DNA of 64,000 nt. Source: Anaplasma platys. GTDB taxonomy: Bacteria > Pseudomonadota > Alphaproteobacteria > Rickettsiales > Anaplasmataceae. Position numbers and translations under genes: made by a program. Of the stretch, positions 57,065 to 64,000 are shown piece by piece; the first letter of the stretch is position 1, and each line of letters starts with the position of its first letter. The notes under the pieces are model-generated. The model saw nothing but the letters and a program-made list of their open reading frames with translations. It was not told where the DNA came from and did not search any database. The stretch spans positions 224,376-288,375 of the forward strand of contig NZ_CP046391.1 in the NCBI RefSeq assembly GCF_012790675.1, given 5' to 3'.

Positions 57065-59665
57065 CTAACTTTTCACATACATTATGTCCACCGGTTCTGA
57101 GAACATAGGCTGCAGGGTTGCGACCTTTTTTTCAAAGATTTCCTGGCCAACATTTACCACGATATCATACCAGGACTTGCTACTTGCATTGCCTAGCCCT
57201 GCAATGTAAAGCTCGTCCTCTGCTCGGGTCATGGCCACGTATAACAGACGCAGATACTCGTTGTATTCTTCCTGTTTTTTCAATAGTTTCAGCTGTTTGC
57301 AATGAAAATTTGTGTCTCCAGCGCACCAGAATGGTCTGTTTTGAGCATCAAAAACTACCTGCAGGTCACACCTTGGGATAGTAGTGGTGTCTGGCAGGAA
57401 CACCACGGGCGACTGCATTCCCTTGGCACTGTGAATTGTCATGATTTTAACAGCATCCTTAGAAGCATTAGTTTTGCCCTTCACTGTTGGTGATGTATTT
57501 TTTATCCAGTAGATGAACGACTCCAGCGTATTAAGGTTCTCATACTGAAATTTAACGATGCAGTTCAAGAACTCTTCCATAATTTCTTCAGACTGTGCTC
57601 CCAGACATTCTACAAACTGTTTTCTATGCTGAGAGAGGATTAGGGAGTATAGATCCAGCGCAGTGTGCGTTCTAGATATGTCTATCATGGTGGTTAGGTA
57701 TTCCGCAGTTTGTTGACATTCTGGGAATTTTTGCAGTTTATGCCATAGCGGCCGTATTTCGGTACAACTGTTGGCTATGTCTAGCAGAGTTGAGTCTTTA
57801 TATCGAAACATTGGAGATTTCAACAAAGTGGCCAATGCCAGGTCGTTAGTGGGTAATAGTAAAAATTCTCCTAGATTTACCAAATCTTGCGAGACAACAT
57901 AATCCATGATGTTGAACCTATCCCTGCCAGTAACCGGAATATTCACCCGTTTCAGTTCCGACACCATATGATCTACGAAAGGGCTCCTATGGCGTATTAA
58001 TATCAAAATATCGCCGGCGGTAATGGGCCGATTTTTTGCTGCAAGGAAACGGGAATTTTCTAGCCATGACAGAATACGTTGAGCAATTGTTTGTGCCAAT
58101 AAGATGGAATTTCCCGAATTGTTGTGCAGTTCGATGGTGGAGTCGAAATAATCCCACAAATTGGCCTTTGAGCGCCGCTCTGTTGGCAAAAGCGGCCAAA
58201 TTTCAACGTATCCAGGTTCCATACCCCTTTTCGTTGTGTGGCTGATTTCCTCTGACTTGAAAGACACCTGCTCTCGCAACTTATTGAATACTTTGTCAAC
58301 CAGTGACAATATTGGCAATGTAGACCGGTAAGAGTCATTTAAGTGGATGGTTACAGAATTTGTGCTTTGCCTCGAGAAATATTGGTGCATAAGGTGAAAG
58401 TAATCAGGACGTGCGTTTTGAAAGCCGTATATGGATTGTTTGACATCGCCGACCACAAATAAAGTGCGTAAATTTGTATTGCTGCCAAGACCAGAGAAAA
58501 ACTCGCTGCAGAGGCCAGCTACGATGTGCCACTGTTCCAGGCTGTTGTCCTGTGATTCATCCACCAAAAGATGGTCTATTTGTCCATCTAGGCAATAGAG
58601 GACCCAATCTCTATTATCAGGGTCGGAGATAAGTTGTAACGCCAGGTTTATTATGTCGTGATAATCTAGGTACTTCGATGTTTGCTTATCGTATTCATAG
58701 AGCTTTTTGCAGTGTCGTACTATTTGCAAGATGTGGGCTGTACGCTTAGAAATCCTTTCAGTGTAATATTTATCAGCAAACACCTGTAGCTTGTCTTGTT
58801 CTATGGAGATAGTTTGGAAAACGTCTGGAAAATTTTTCAGGGCTGTTTTGCTTACTATGCCGGATATGTCCTTCTTTTCCAGTGAATCAAGACAGATAAA
58901 GGTTTTCAGATACTCTTCCAGAAGAGGATGTGTCTTCTTTTCAGCGGCATTCCAGGCGTGCAACTTTGCATGAGTTTTGCGATCACGGATGCCACCGTCG
59001 CTAAGAGCGTTTAAAATATCTTCAGGACAGCGAAGTGAGTCTGGCACAGGTGCTGCAACGCCAGGCTCCTTACCAGGCATTTCCAGCTGATGGGGTTTGC
59101 TCATTATTTTGTAAATAAGCTCGTATAGAGCGCTTTCTTTGACGTCGCATGAGATTTGCGAGAGATGTTCGGCAACATCTGAGCTATTCGAAAGGAGCTG
59201 GGAGAATATTTTTGGTAGCACTTCTGACAGCTCTTTCACCATAAAGTTCGCTGCAATTCCCGTTTCAGCGGGGAAAGAGGATACTAGCGATTTACAAAAG
59301 CCGTGAATAGTTTGGACCTTGAGCTTTTTCGATACATCAAAAAACAGACTGCGTGCCCGATAACAGAGCTCTCTCGAGGCGTTTTGATAGCAGATTTCTC
59401 GTAGCTCGTGTTCCAATTCGTGGTCGGGCATGCGCAGCCATTCCTGAGCCATGAGGAATATTCTTTCTTTAATTTCATGTGCTGCGGCATTGGTAAAAGT
59501 CAGGCATAATATGTTCTCCTGACCTGCCAATAGTAGCCTGATGACTCTATGCACCAGCATCCTTGTTTTTCCTGAGCCAGCAGATGCACTTATCCATACA
59601 AATTCCCGTGATGGGTCTGTAGCGCGTTCATGTGGTGTGTCAGTTTTTGAATGTTCAACAGGCAT
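57065..59665 (-). CDS. addA: AddA-like UvrD/RecB-family helicase, nuclease domain not seen
   Basis: Superfamily 1A helicase matching the AddA subunit of the AddAB double-strand-break repair enzyme. The 866-residue product has motif I SASAGSGKTRMLVHRV (about 27-42), ILCLTFTNAAAHEIKERI (Ia), the DHLLVDESQDNSLEQW region (II), FVVGDVKQSIYGFQNARPDYF (III), and late motifs IMTIHSAKGMQSPVVFLP (V) and LLYVAMTRAEDELYIAG (VI). It ends about 50 residues after motif VI. Alphaproteobacterial AddA usually continues for 250 or more residues with a RecB nuclease domain, so that part is missing. No addB is in the window. Confidence 0.87.
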   Translation of the reverse strand: MPVEHSKTDTPHERATDPSREFVWISASAGSGKTRMLVHRVIRLLLAGQENILCLTFTNAAAHEIKERIFLMAQEWLRMPDHELEHELREICYQNASRELCYRARSLFFDVSKKLKVQTIHGFCKSLVSSFPAETGIAANFMVKELSEVLPKIFSQLLSNSSDVAEHLSQISCDVKESALYELIYKIMSKPHQLEMPGKEPGVAAPVPDSLRCPEDILNALSDGGIRDRKTHAKLHAWNAAEKKTHPLLEEYLKTFICLDSLEKKDISGIVSKTALKNFPDVFQTISIEQDKLQVFADKYYTERISKRTAHILQIVRHCKKLYEYDKQTSKYLDYHDIINLALQLISDPDNRDWVLYCLDGQIDHLLVDESQDNSLEQWHIVAGLCSEFFSGLGSNTNLRTLFVVGDVKQSIYGFQNARPDYFHLMHQYFSRQSTNSVTIHLNDSYRSTLPILSLVDKVFNKLREQVSFKSEEISHTTKRGMEPGYVEIWPLLPTERRSKANLWDYFDSTIELHNNSGNSILLAQTIAQRILSWLENSRFLAAKNRPITAGDILILIRHRSPFVDHMVSELKRVNIPVTGRDRFNIMDYVVSQDLVNLGEFLLLPTNDLALATLLKSPMFRYKDSTLLDIANSCTEIRPLWHKLQKFPECQQTAEYLTTMIDISRTHTALDLYSLILSQHRKQFVECLGAQSEEIMEEFLNCIVKFQYENLNTLESFIYWIKNTSPTVKGKTNASKDAVKIMTIHSAKGMQSPVVFLPDTTTIPRCDLQVVFDAQNRPFWCAGDTNFHCKQLKLLKKQEEYNEYLRLLYVAMTRAEDELYIAGLGNASSKSWYDIVVNVGQEIFEKKVATLQPMFSEPVDIMYVKS

Positions 59666-59760
59666 TATTATTTTAATTTCTTAAATATTTATGTTAATCA
59701 TTAAGTCACACTTTGTGAGTAGAACGGTAGGATTAATCTAACGCTAGAGAGTAACGGAAC

Positions 59761-60702
59761 ATGCATGCAGTGGGGAGAGTTTTTTTTATCGTAATGCTAA
59801 GCGTCGTGGCGCTCCATAACGGGAATAGTAACGCAAGCGTCTCGGATAGGCCTGAAAAAAACTTAGAGCCCCAAATTGAGCAAGAGCTGGATACAGCTGA
59901 CACTTACGGAAACATCGGATTACAACCATTTGACTATGAAAACTACGAGAATAAACACGTAGATGACATGGAAAATGTGTTGAAACGTCGCAAGCGGGAT
60001 AGCGCTGTCACTGTGCCGCCTTTCCCTCAGACAGATACCGGAATGGTGAAGTATCCTGGGGTTAGAGCAAAGGTGGTGAACGGGAAAGTTGTAAGTAAAT
60101 CCCAACAAAGTAGCGCTTTTCAAGATGGTGCAGAAGAAACTGATATACTGGAAGAATCCGATGGTGAAAGAGAGGAAGATGGCGTGCCAATAATGGGACA
60201 ATATGGCAACGAGGGGGATAATAGGAAGTCATCTACAGACGGCAAAAATGGAGTCTTCAAAAGCAGGCATCGTCACATTGATCCCCTGGTTGAGCTTGGG
60301 GAGTATGGTAAAGAGAATTCGCATCTTCCAAGTTTTCAGACTATTGAAGGGTTGTATAAAAATGCATTTTACTGTGCAGGATCGAATAATCTACCAAGTT
60401 TGATGGCATTATTGCGCGAGTTAACTCTCTTGGGTGATAGCGTAAAATACTTACTGGAAGATCTTAGAACAAAAGATGGAGATAACCTGCTTATTCACTC
60501 AGTGAAAAATGACTCACTGGACGTCGTGCGCTACTTACTCTCTATAGGTGCAGATATTAACGCCAAAGACAATAGCGGAGATACTCCTCTTAGTATAGCG
60601 ATTTCCAGGGGAAATACGGAGATCATCAACGCGCTAGCAGAAATCAAAGTTCAGTACAATGTTGAAGCGGAAGAGGGCAGAGAGCCCCAGTCACAGCGGT
60701 AG
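59761..60702 (+). CDS. Secreted ankyrin-repeat protein
   Basis: A 313-residue protein with an N-terminal signal (VGRVFFIVMLSVVALHNGNSNA). A long acidic, low-complexity middle of about residues 25-190 follows (for example ILEESDGEREEDG). The C-terminal part has a helical segment (FQTIEGLYKNAFYCAGSNN) and about two ankyrin repeats: GDNLLIHSVKNDSLDVVRYLLSIGADINAKD in pieces, then GDTPLSIAISRGNTEIINALAE. Ankyrin proteins are common effectors in this family, but a Sec signal points to the periplasm, surface or a two-step route. It is divergent from the AddA-like gene and 115 bases before the SPFH gene. Confidence 0.8.
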   Translation: MHAVGRVFFIVMLSVVALHNGNSNASVSDRPEKNLEPQIEQELDTADTYGNIGLQPFDYENYENKHVDDMENVLKRRKRDSAVTVPPFPQTDTGMVKYPGVRAKVVNGKVVSKSQQSSAFQDGAEETDILEESDGEREEDGVPIMGQYGNEGDNRKSSTDGKNGVFKSRHRHIDPLVELGEYGKENSHLPSFQTIEGLYKNAFYCAGSNNLPSLMALLRELTLLGDSVKYLLEDLRTKDGDNLLIHSVKNDSLDVVRYLLSIGADINAKDNSGDTPLSIAISRGNTEIINALAEIKVQYNVEAEEGREPQSQR

Positions 60703-60817
60703 CAATGCCCTTAAGGCAATCTTAGGCAAATTACGGATATAAAACCACGTTTCTTTGTTTCCTTTGCTAGTATCTATCGAGTTTCGTATCTTAATTCGGG
60801 TAACTTAAAGGCATAGC

Positions 60818-61699
60818 ATGAGCGCAGGTGATAATATGAAAGGTGTCCGTAACATAGTGAGCAAAAACTTATTTTGCATGAACGGGTATGCCGCAATAGT
60901 CCTCATTGGTATTGTGACGGTTATGCTTGCAGCGTGCTGTGTCACGAGCGACTTTGCAGCATCGGTAATTATACCATCGGCTTTATGGGGCTTAATAGTC
61001 ACCACTGTTATGCCATGCTGCTTTTTTATCAACGGTCCAAATGATGCAAAAGTGGTAGAGTTTTTTGGCGAATATATAGGTACTACATCGAAGACAGGGT
61101 TGCTGTTTTCAGTCCCGTATGCGGTGAAGAGAAATGTTTCTTTGAAGGTGGAGAGCACAAATACTTCCGTAATGAAGGTAAATGACGCGGAAGGCAATCC
61201 TATAGAGATTGCTGCAGCCGTTGTGTGGCGGGTTACGTGTCCTGAAAAAGTATGCTTCAATATAGGAAATTATCAGGGGTTCATATCTGTGCAGGGGGAG
61301 ACTGCTCTTCGCGAATTGGCAGGTAGTTACCCTTACGACTCCGGCGAAGGGGTGTCCCTGCGGCAAAATTTTGCGGAAATATCACAAAAATTAAAACTAA
61401 TGCTGCAGGACCGTATGGGTATAGTAGGAATCTCTATAGAAGATGCCAGAATATCACATCTTGCATATTCTTCAGAGATAGCGCAGGTTATGTTGCGTAG
61501 GCAGCAAGCCAAGGCAATATCCGAAGCACGCGTCCACATAGTAAGAAATGCAGTCAATATAGTAGATGACGTCCTTCTGCATCTGGAAAGTCAGCACAAA
61601 ATAAGCCTAACTGATGACCAGAAAGTGAAATTTGTTAACAACTTGCTTGTGGCATTGGTATCCGATAGCGACACACAACCTGTCATCAGCATCGAGTAG
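60818..61699 (+). CDS. SPFH/band 7 membrane protein
   Basis: A 293-residue protein with two N-terminal hydrophobic helices (AAIVLIGIVTVMLAACC; VIIPSALWGLIVTTVMPCCFF). An SPFH domain follows, with the family pattern NGPNDAKVVEFFGEYIGT, PYAVKRNVSLKVES, DAEGNPIEIAAAVVWRV and a long helix ARISHLAYSSEIAQVMLRRQQAKAISEAR. It resembles the stomatin/HflC-type subgroup whose members scaffold membranes and proteases. No NfeD-like or HflK partner is adjacent. ATG 60818 follows AAAGG by 6-7 bases. Confidence 0.87.
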   Translation: MSAGDNMKGVRNIVSKNLFCMNGYAAIVLIGIVTVMLAACCVTSDFAASVIIPSALWGLIVTTVMPCCFFINGPNDAKVVEFFGEYIGTTSKTGLLFSVPYAVKRNVSLKVESTNTSVMKVNDAEGNPIEIAAAVVWRVTCPEKVCFNIGNYQGFISVQGETALRELAGSYPYDSGEGVSLRQNFAEISQKLKLMLQDRMGIVGISIEDARISHLAYSSEIAQVMLRRQQAKAISEARVHIVRNAVNIVDDVLLHLESQHKISLTDDQKVKFVNNLLVALVSDSDTQPVISIE

Positions 61700-62537
61700 C
61701 ATGTTTTCGCGGCTACCAGTAGGGTGGTGGCGCAGTATTAGGTGTCGTGCTCCATGCTGGTACAAAAGCTATGGTTGGTAAAAACAATTTGCATAGTAAT
61801 TTGGCAGAAATCAGTGAGTAAATATCCTAGTCATGCGCGGTTCCATGACAACAATGAGGAGTGTGTTAGTTTCTACCAAACCAGGGGACGCTGCGTATGT
61901 TTCCACAACATACCCCTCTGTGCTAAGCTACAGAAGGCGTTTTTTGTGTTGCAGCCAGGAGTTAACGCATATGCAATTTTTCTGAACACCTCTTGCCGTG
62001 TCGCATGTTTTATGTCTCGACGCAATACTTCTTCAGCGTGTTACCGATTCCGACTTTCACGCAACGAGCAGTGATTTTGCATTAGATTACAGCAGTCCCG
62101 CTAGTTGGCAAAGCAACCCCTACCCTCACGTTCTTAGTGCTGACTTGCATTCAAAAGCATGGCAACACTGCTTAGTGTGGTGTGCGATCCACCTATACAA
62201 TGTACCTTCCAAAGCGTTTCATAATCTCATTTTTGTTCGTCCATCGGCTCAGCACAACCACGGGGAAGGCGAACACAGTCTTGTGTCGCAATTTAGCAAA
62301 AGTACACCTAGAGACGCTTCCGAGGAGTTTTATACATCAGTATGTGTCTTGCATATAGCCAGTCGCTGCCAATTTCCCGCATGATCTACTACCAAGTTGG
62401 TCTAATATGATAGATCCCATAATGCTAGTTTATATCATAACTACATCTGAGTGCTTGCACCAAGAGCATGCCGAGCGTTGAAAGTAACACTCTTTGACAG
62501 GTGTAGGTAATTTTTGATCAGCTTTTAGGAAATATCC
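61700..62537. other. Gene-free interval after the SPFH gene, turning AT-rich
   Basis: Frames at 61742-62074 and 61998-62384 overlap, lack ribosome sites and have no families. From about 62390 the sequence becomes clearly more AT-rich than its surroundings. Confidence 0.45.
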
Positions 62538-62551
62538 GATATAATTATATC
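62538..62551. promoter_or_regulatory. 14-bp perfect palindrome GATATAATTATATC
   Basis: A perfect AT-rich palindrome about 150 bases upstream of the 110-residue gene at 62699. Its TATAAT core would also serve as a promoter -10 on either strand, so it could be an overlapping operator and promoter. The role is inferred. Confidence 0.45.
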
Positions 62552-62572
62552 ACAAAGTTCATAAACATAAAA

Positions 62573-62604
62573 GTAGCAACCAAAGGGAAAATGCCTGTTG
62601 CTAC
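62573..62604 (+). promoter_or_regulatory. Leader hairpin upstream of the 110-residue gene
   Basis: GTAGCAAC (62573-62580) and GTTGCTAC (62597-62604) pair perfectly. AGG and CCT can add three pairs inside the loop. The loop holds AAAGGG followed by ATG, so the hairpin could hide a ribosome site. Confidence 0.5.
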
Positions 62605-62644
62605 ATATAGAAAAAGACGAAACGCGGAACAATACATAACTTGA
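62591..62644 (+). CDS. Possible 17-residue leader peptide
   Basis: ATG 62591 opens a 17-codon frame with a basic core (YRKRRN) ending at TGA 62644. The upstream AAAGGG is rather close to the ATG. Its start is inside the leader hairpin loop. It may be a regulatory upstream frame for the gene at 62699, or chance. Confidence 0.25.
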   Translation: MPVATYRKRRNAEQYIT

Positions 62645-62698
62645 TTTTTTATTTTACCTAAGTTTTGAATCATTCAATTTTTATCTGAAGGGACAGAA

Positions 62699-63031
62699 AT
62701 GAATTCTGATTTGTTGAATTTTTATAATTATTGCGGGGTATATGAAGGATTTTCCACGGATCGTTCCTATAACTTAGAAGATGGAGAAACACTTAGTGAA
62801 AATACGAGATACAAATCATTGTGGGGTGCGGTTATTTTGCAAGCATTTATCGATATTACATCCAACTACAAAAGAACCGAAAACAACTTAGAAAAAACGA
62901 AAGCTTACAACTGGATTAACGATATGCACAGTGATTTCATCACCGTATGCCATTTAGCGGGATATAACCCCGTATACGTAAGAAACAAAATGCGCGGCAT
63001 GTTATCAAAGTCACTTAAAAAACAGAAATAG
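62699..63031 (+). CDS. Small protein of unknown function in an AT-rich patch
   Basis: A 110-residue protein with an AAGG ribosome site about 8 bases before the ATG (62699). I do not recognise a named family. It is hydrophilic, with NWINDMHSDFITVCHLAGYN followed by VRNKMRGML near the C-terminus. This tryptophan-helix pattern followed by P-x-x-VR recalls small phage or regulatory proteins of alphaproteobacteria, but the likeness is loose. Codon use is more AT-rich than in neighbouring genes. The adjacent palindrome and leader hairpin suggest it is regulated. Confidence 0.68.
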   Translation: MNSDLLNFYNYCGVYEGFSTDRSYNLEDGETLSENTRYKSLWGAVILQAFIDITSNYKRTENNLEKTKAYNWINDMHSDFITVCHLAGYNPVYVRNKMRGMLSKSLKKQK

Positions 63032-63335
63032 AAATCAAATATATTTTTTCCAGAGGAAAGGCGATAACCTAGCATTCCGTTAAATTTGTCACAGTTTCGT
63101 TGATCGGGAATTTTACTTCTGTGACTAGGGCGGGGACTGTTAGAATATCAGGTTCAGTATTGTATCACTAAAGGTAAGAGTTTTTTGGCGAGCAAATTGT
63201 GTCTTCAATTAAGAGAATGGGCAATATACAATTCGAGGCAGAAATCCAGAAATCTGCGTTATCGTTACACGAACGTGATATTTTGATGTGTGAGCTTGAG
63301 TATTAAGTAAATCTTTTTTTGTGAGCGGTGTATTA

Positions 63336-64000
63336 ATGGACAGACAGGTTAAGGGTGCGCTTGAGCGGTACAACGAAATGGTAGATCGTAACGCGATTAT
63401 GTTTGATGAACTCCAGGTAAATGTACTCAGAAGTTTGGAGGGGTATGCGCATGGGTTACACAAATGGTGGAAATTTTGGCAACAACACCCTGCACTCCCC
63501 AAGAGGGGAGTGTATTTATACGGAGATGTCGGTAGAGGAAAGTCGCTTGTTGTGAACTTATTCTATGAGTGTTGTGGGATAGAACATAAGCGTCGCATGC
63601 ACTATAATACCCTCATGAAGCAAGTACATGATTTGTTACACCTTGAAAGTTTGAAACAGCCTAATGATGCAGACCAAATGATGTCTGTTATGGATAGACT
63701 AGTGGGAGACTGTTCCCTATTATATTTGGATGAAATGCAAGTGCGCGACGTCTGCGAGGCAGTGATTCTCCATAGGGTGTTTCGTATCTTGTTCTCCCGC
63801 AATATGATAATTCTGATGACTTCTAACTATCATCCTAATAAGTTGTATGAGGATGGCATTCAGCGGGAACTTTTTCTTCCCGCAATTGACCTTATCATGG
63901 AAAAGATGGAGGTTATCTCGCTGTCGGGCAACCGCGATTACCGAGAGGTAAAGGGTTCTGAAGATCGTGGCCGATTTTACATTGGCAATGGTGCCGACGA
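63336..64000 (+). CDS. zapE: AFG1/ZapE-family ATPase (5' part, runs off the window)
   Basis: AFG1-type AAA ATPase; ZapE acts on FtsZ in division, and the mitochondrial relative aids turnover of respiratory proteins. The first 221 codons are present and the gene continues past the window edge. Seen: a helical N-terminus, Walker A YLYGDVGRGKSLVVNLF at about residues 66-82, Walker B LLYLDEMQVRD, and TSNYHPNKLYEDGIQRELFLPAI with the sensor and arginine residues of the family. ATG 63336 is used; a GTG five codons upstream (63321) is also in frame. Confidence 0.92.
   Translation, partial: MDRQVKGALERYNEMVDRNAIMFDELQVNVLRSLEGYAHGLHKWWKFWQQHPALPKRGVYLYGDVGRGKSLVVNLFYECCGIEHKRRMHYNTLMKQVHDLLHLESLKQPNDADQMMSVMDRLVGDCSLLYLDEMQVRDVCEAVILHRVFRILFSRNMIILMTSNYHPNKLYEDGIQRELFLPAIDLIMEKMEVISLSGNRDYREVKGSEDRGRFYIGNGAD

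Overview
The window reads as chromosome of an obligate intracellular alphaproteobacterium of the family Anaplasmataceae, most probably an Anaplasma. The main reasons are the gene set (stand-alone ChpT, a fused PurS-type PurL of about 1000 residues with separate PurQ, split CoaB, a PrtD-type ABC transporter, a GroEL ending in GGM repeats, a secreted ankyrin protein), the low gene density with many 0.3-1.3 kb gene-free gaps, moderate GC content, and frequent GTG/TTG starts. The species cannot be fixed from this sequence alone. No tRNA, 5S/16S/23S rRNA, msp2/p44 cassette, CRISPR array or transposase was recognised. One structural RNA, the RNase P RNA, is clear.

Layout. 0-10 kb: a GCCGATT tandem repeat, gpsA, xerC, purM, chpT, decayed copies of xerC/purM, a PAS plus degenerate GGDEF-like protein with its own decayed partial copy, rsfS, an M48 protease with TPRs and a Cys-rich lipoprotein. 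10-24 kb: folK, purL, rnpB, two small genes (UbiK-like, PAS_5-like), an M23-type lipoprotein, glpX, mnmG and purQ, separated by long non-coding tracts. 24-31 kb: three paralogous leucyl aminopeptidase (pepA) genes on the minus strand, one dead, one frameshifted behind an 11-G tract and one intact, with purN inserted between the last two. 31-41 kb: a secreted dioxygenase-fold protein, two unrecognised membrane proteins, clpB, an SDR enzyme and groES-groEL behind a sigma-32-like promoter. 41-44 kb: radC-lipB, followed by a 526-bp inverted copy of the radC/lipB junction. 44-56 kb: pyrC-coaB, fumC, a coiled-coil protein, carB, folP with a HIG1-type small membrane protein, and a type I secretion ATPase with a long repetitive tail. 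56-64 kb: qor-like, an AddA-like helicase, an ankyrin protein, an SPFH protein, an AT-rich patch with a 110-residue unknown gene, and the start of zapE.

How the genes work together. Four purine genes (purM, purL, purQ, purN) and two pyrimidine genes (carB, pyrC) give de novo nucleotide synthesis. folK and folP serve folate, lipB lipoate, coaB coenzyme A, and gpsA and glpX phospholipid and gluconeogenic carbon flow. ClpB and GroESL form the heat-shock group. ChpT and the PAS/GGDEF-like protein belong to signalling. The lipoproteins, T1SS ATPase and ankyrin protein are candidates for the host interface.

The most striking feature not explained by ordinary genes is repeated local duplication with decay: xerC/purM, the PAS/GGDEF gene, pepA (three copies) and radC/lipB all have partial copies nearby. 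The radC/lipB copy is inverted and matches base for base wherever checked. It flanks a 1052-bp segment whose inversion would rebuild an intact lipB on the other strand.
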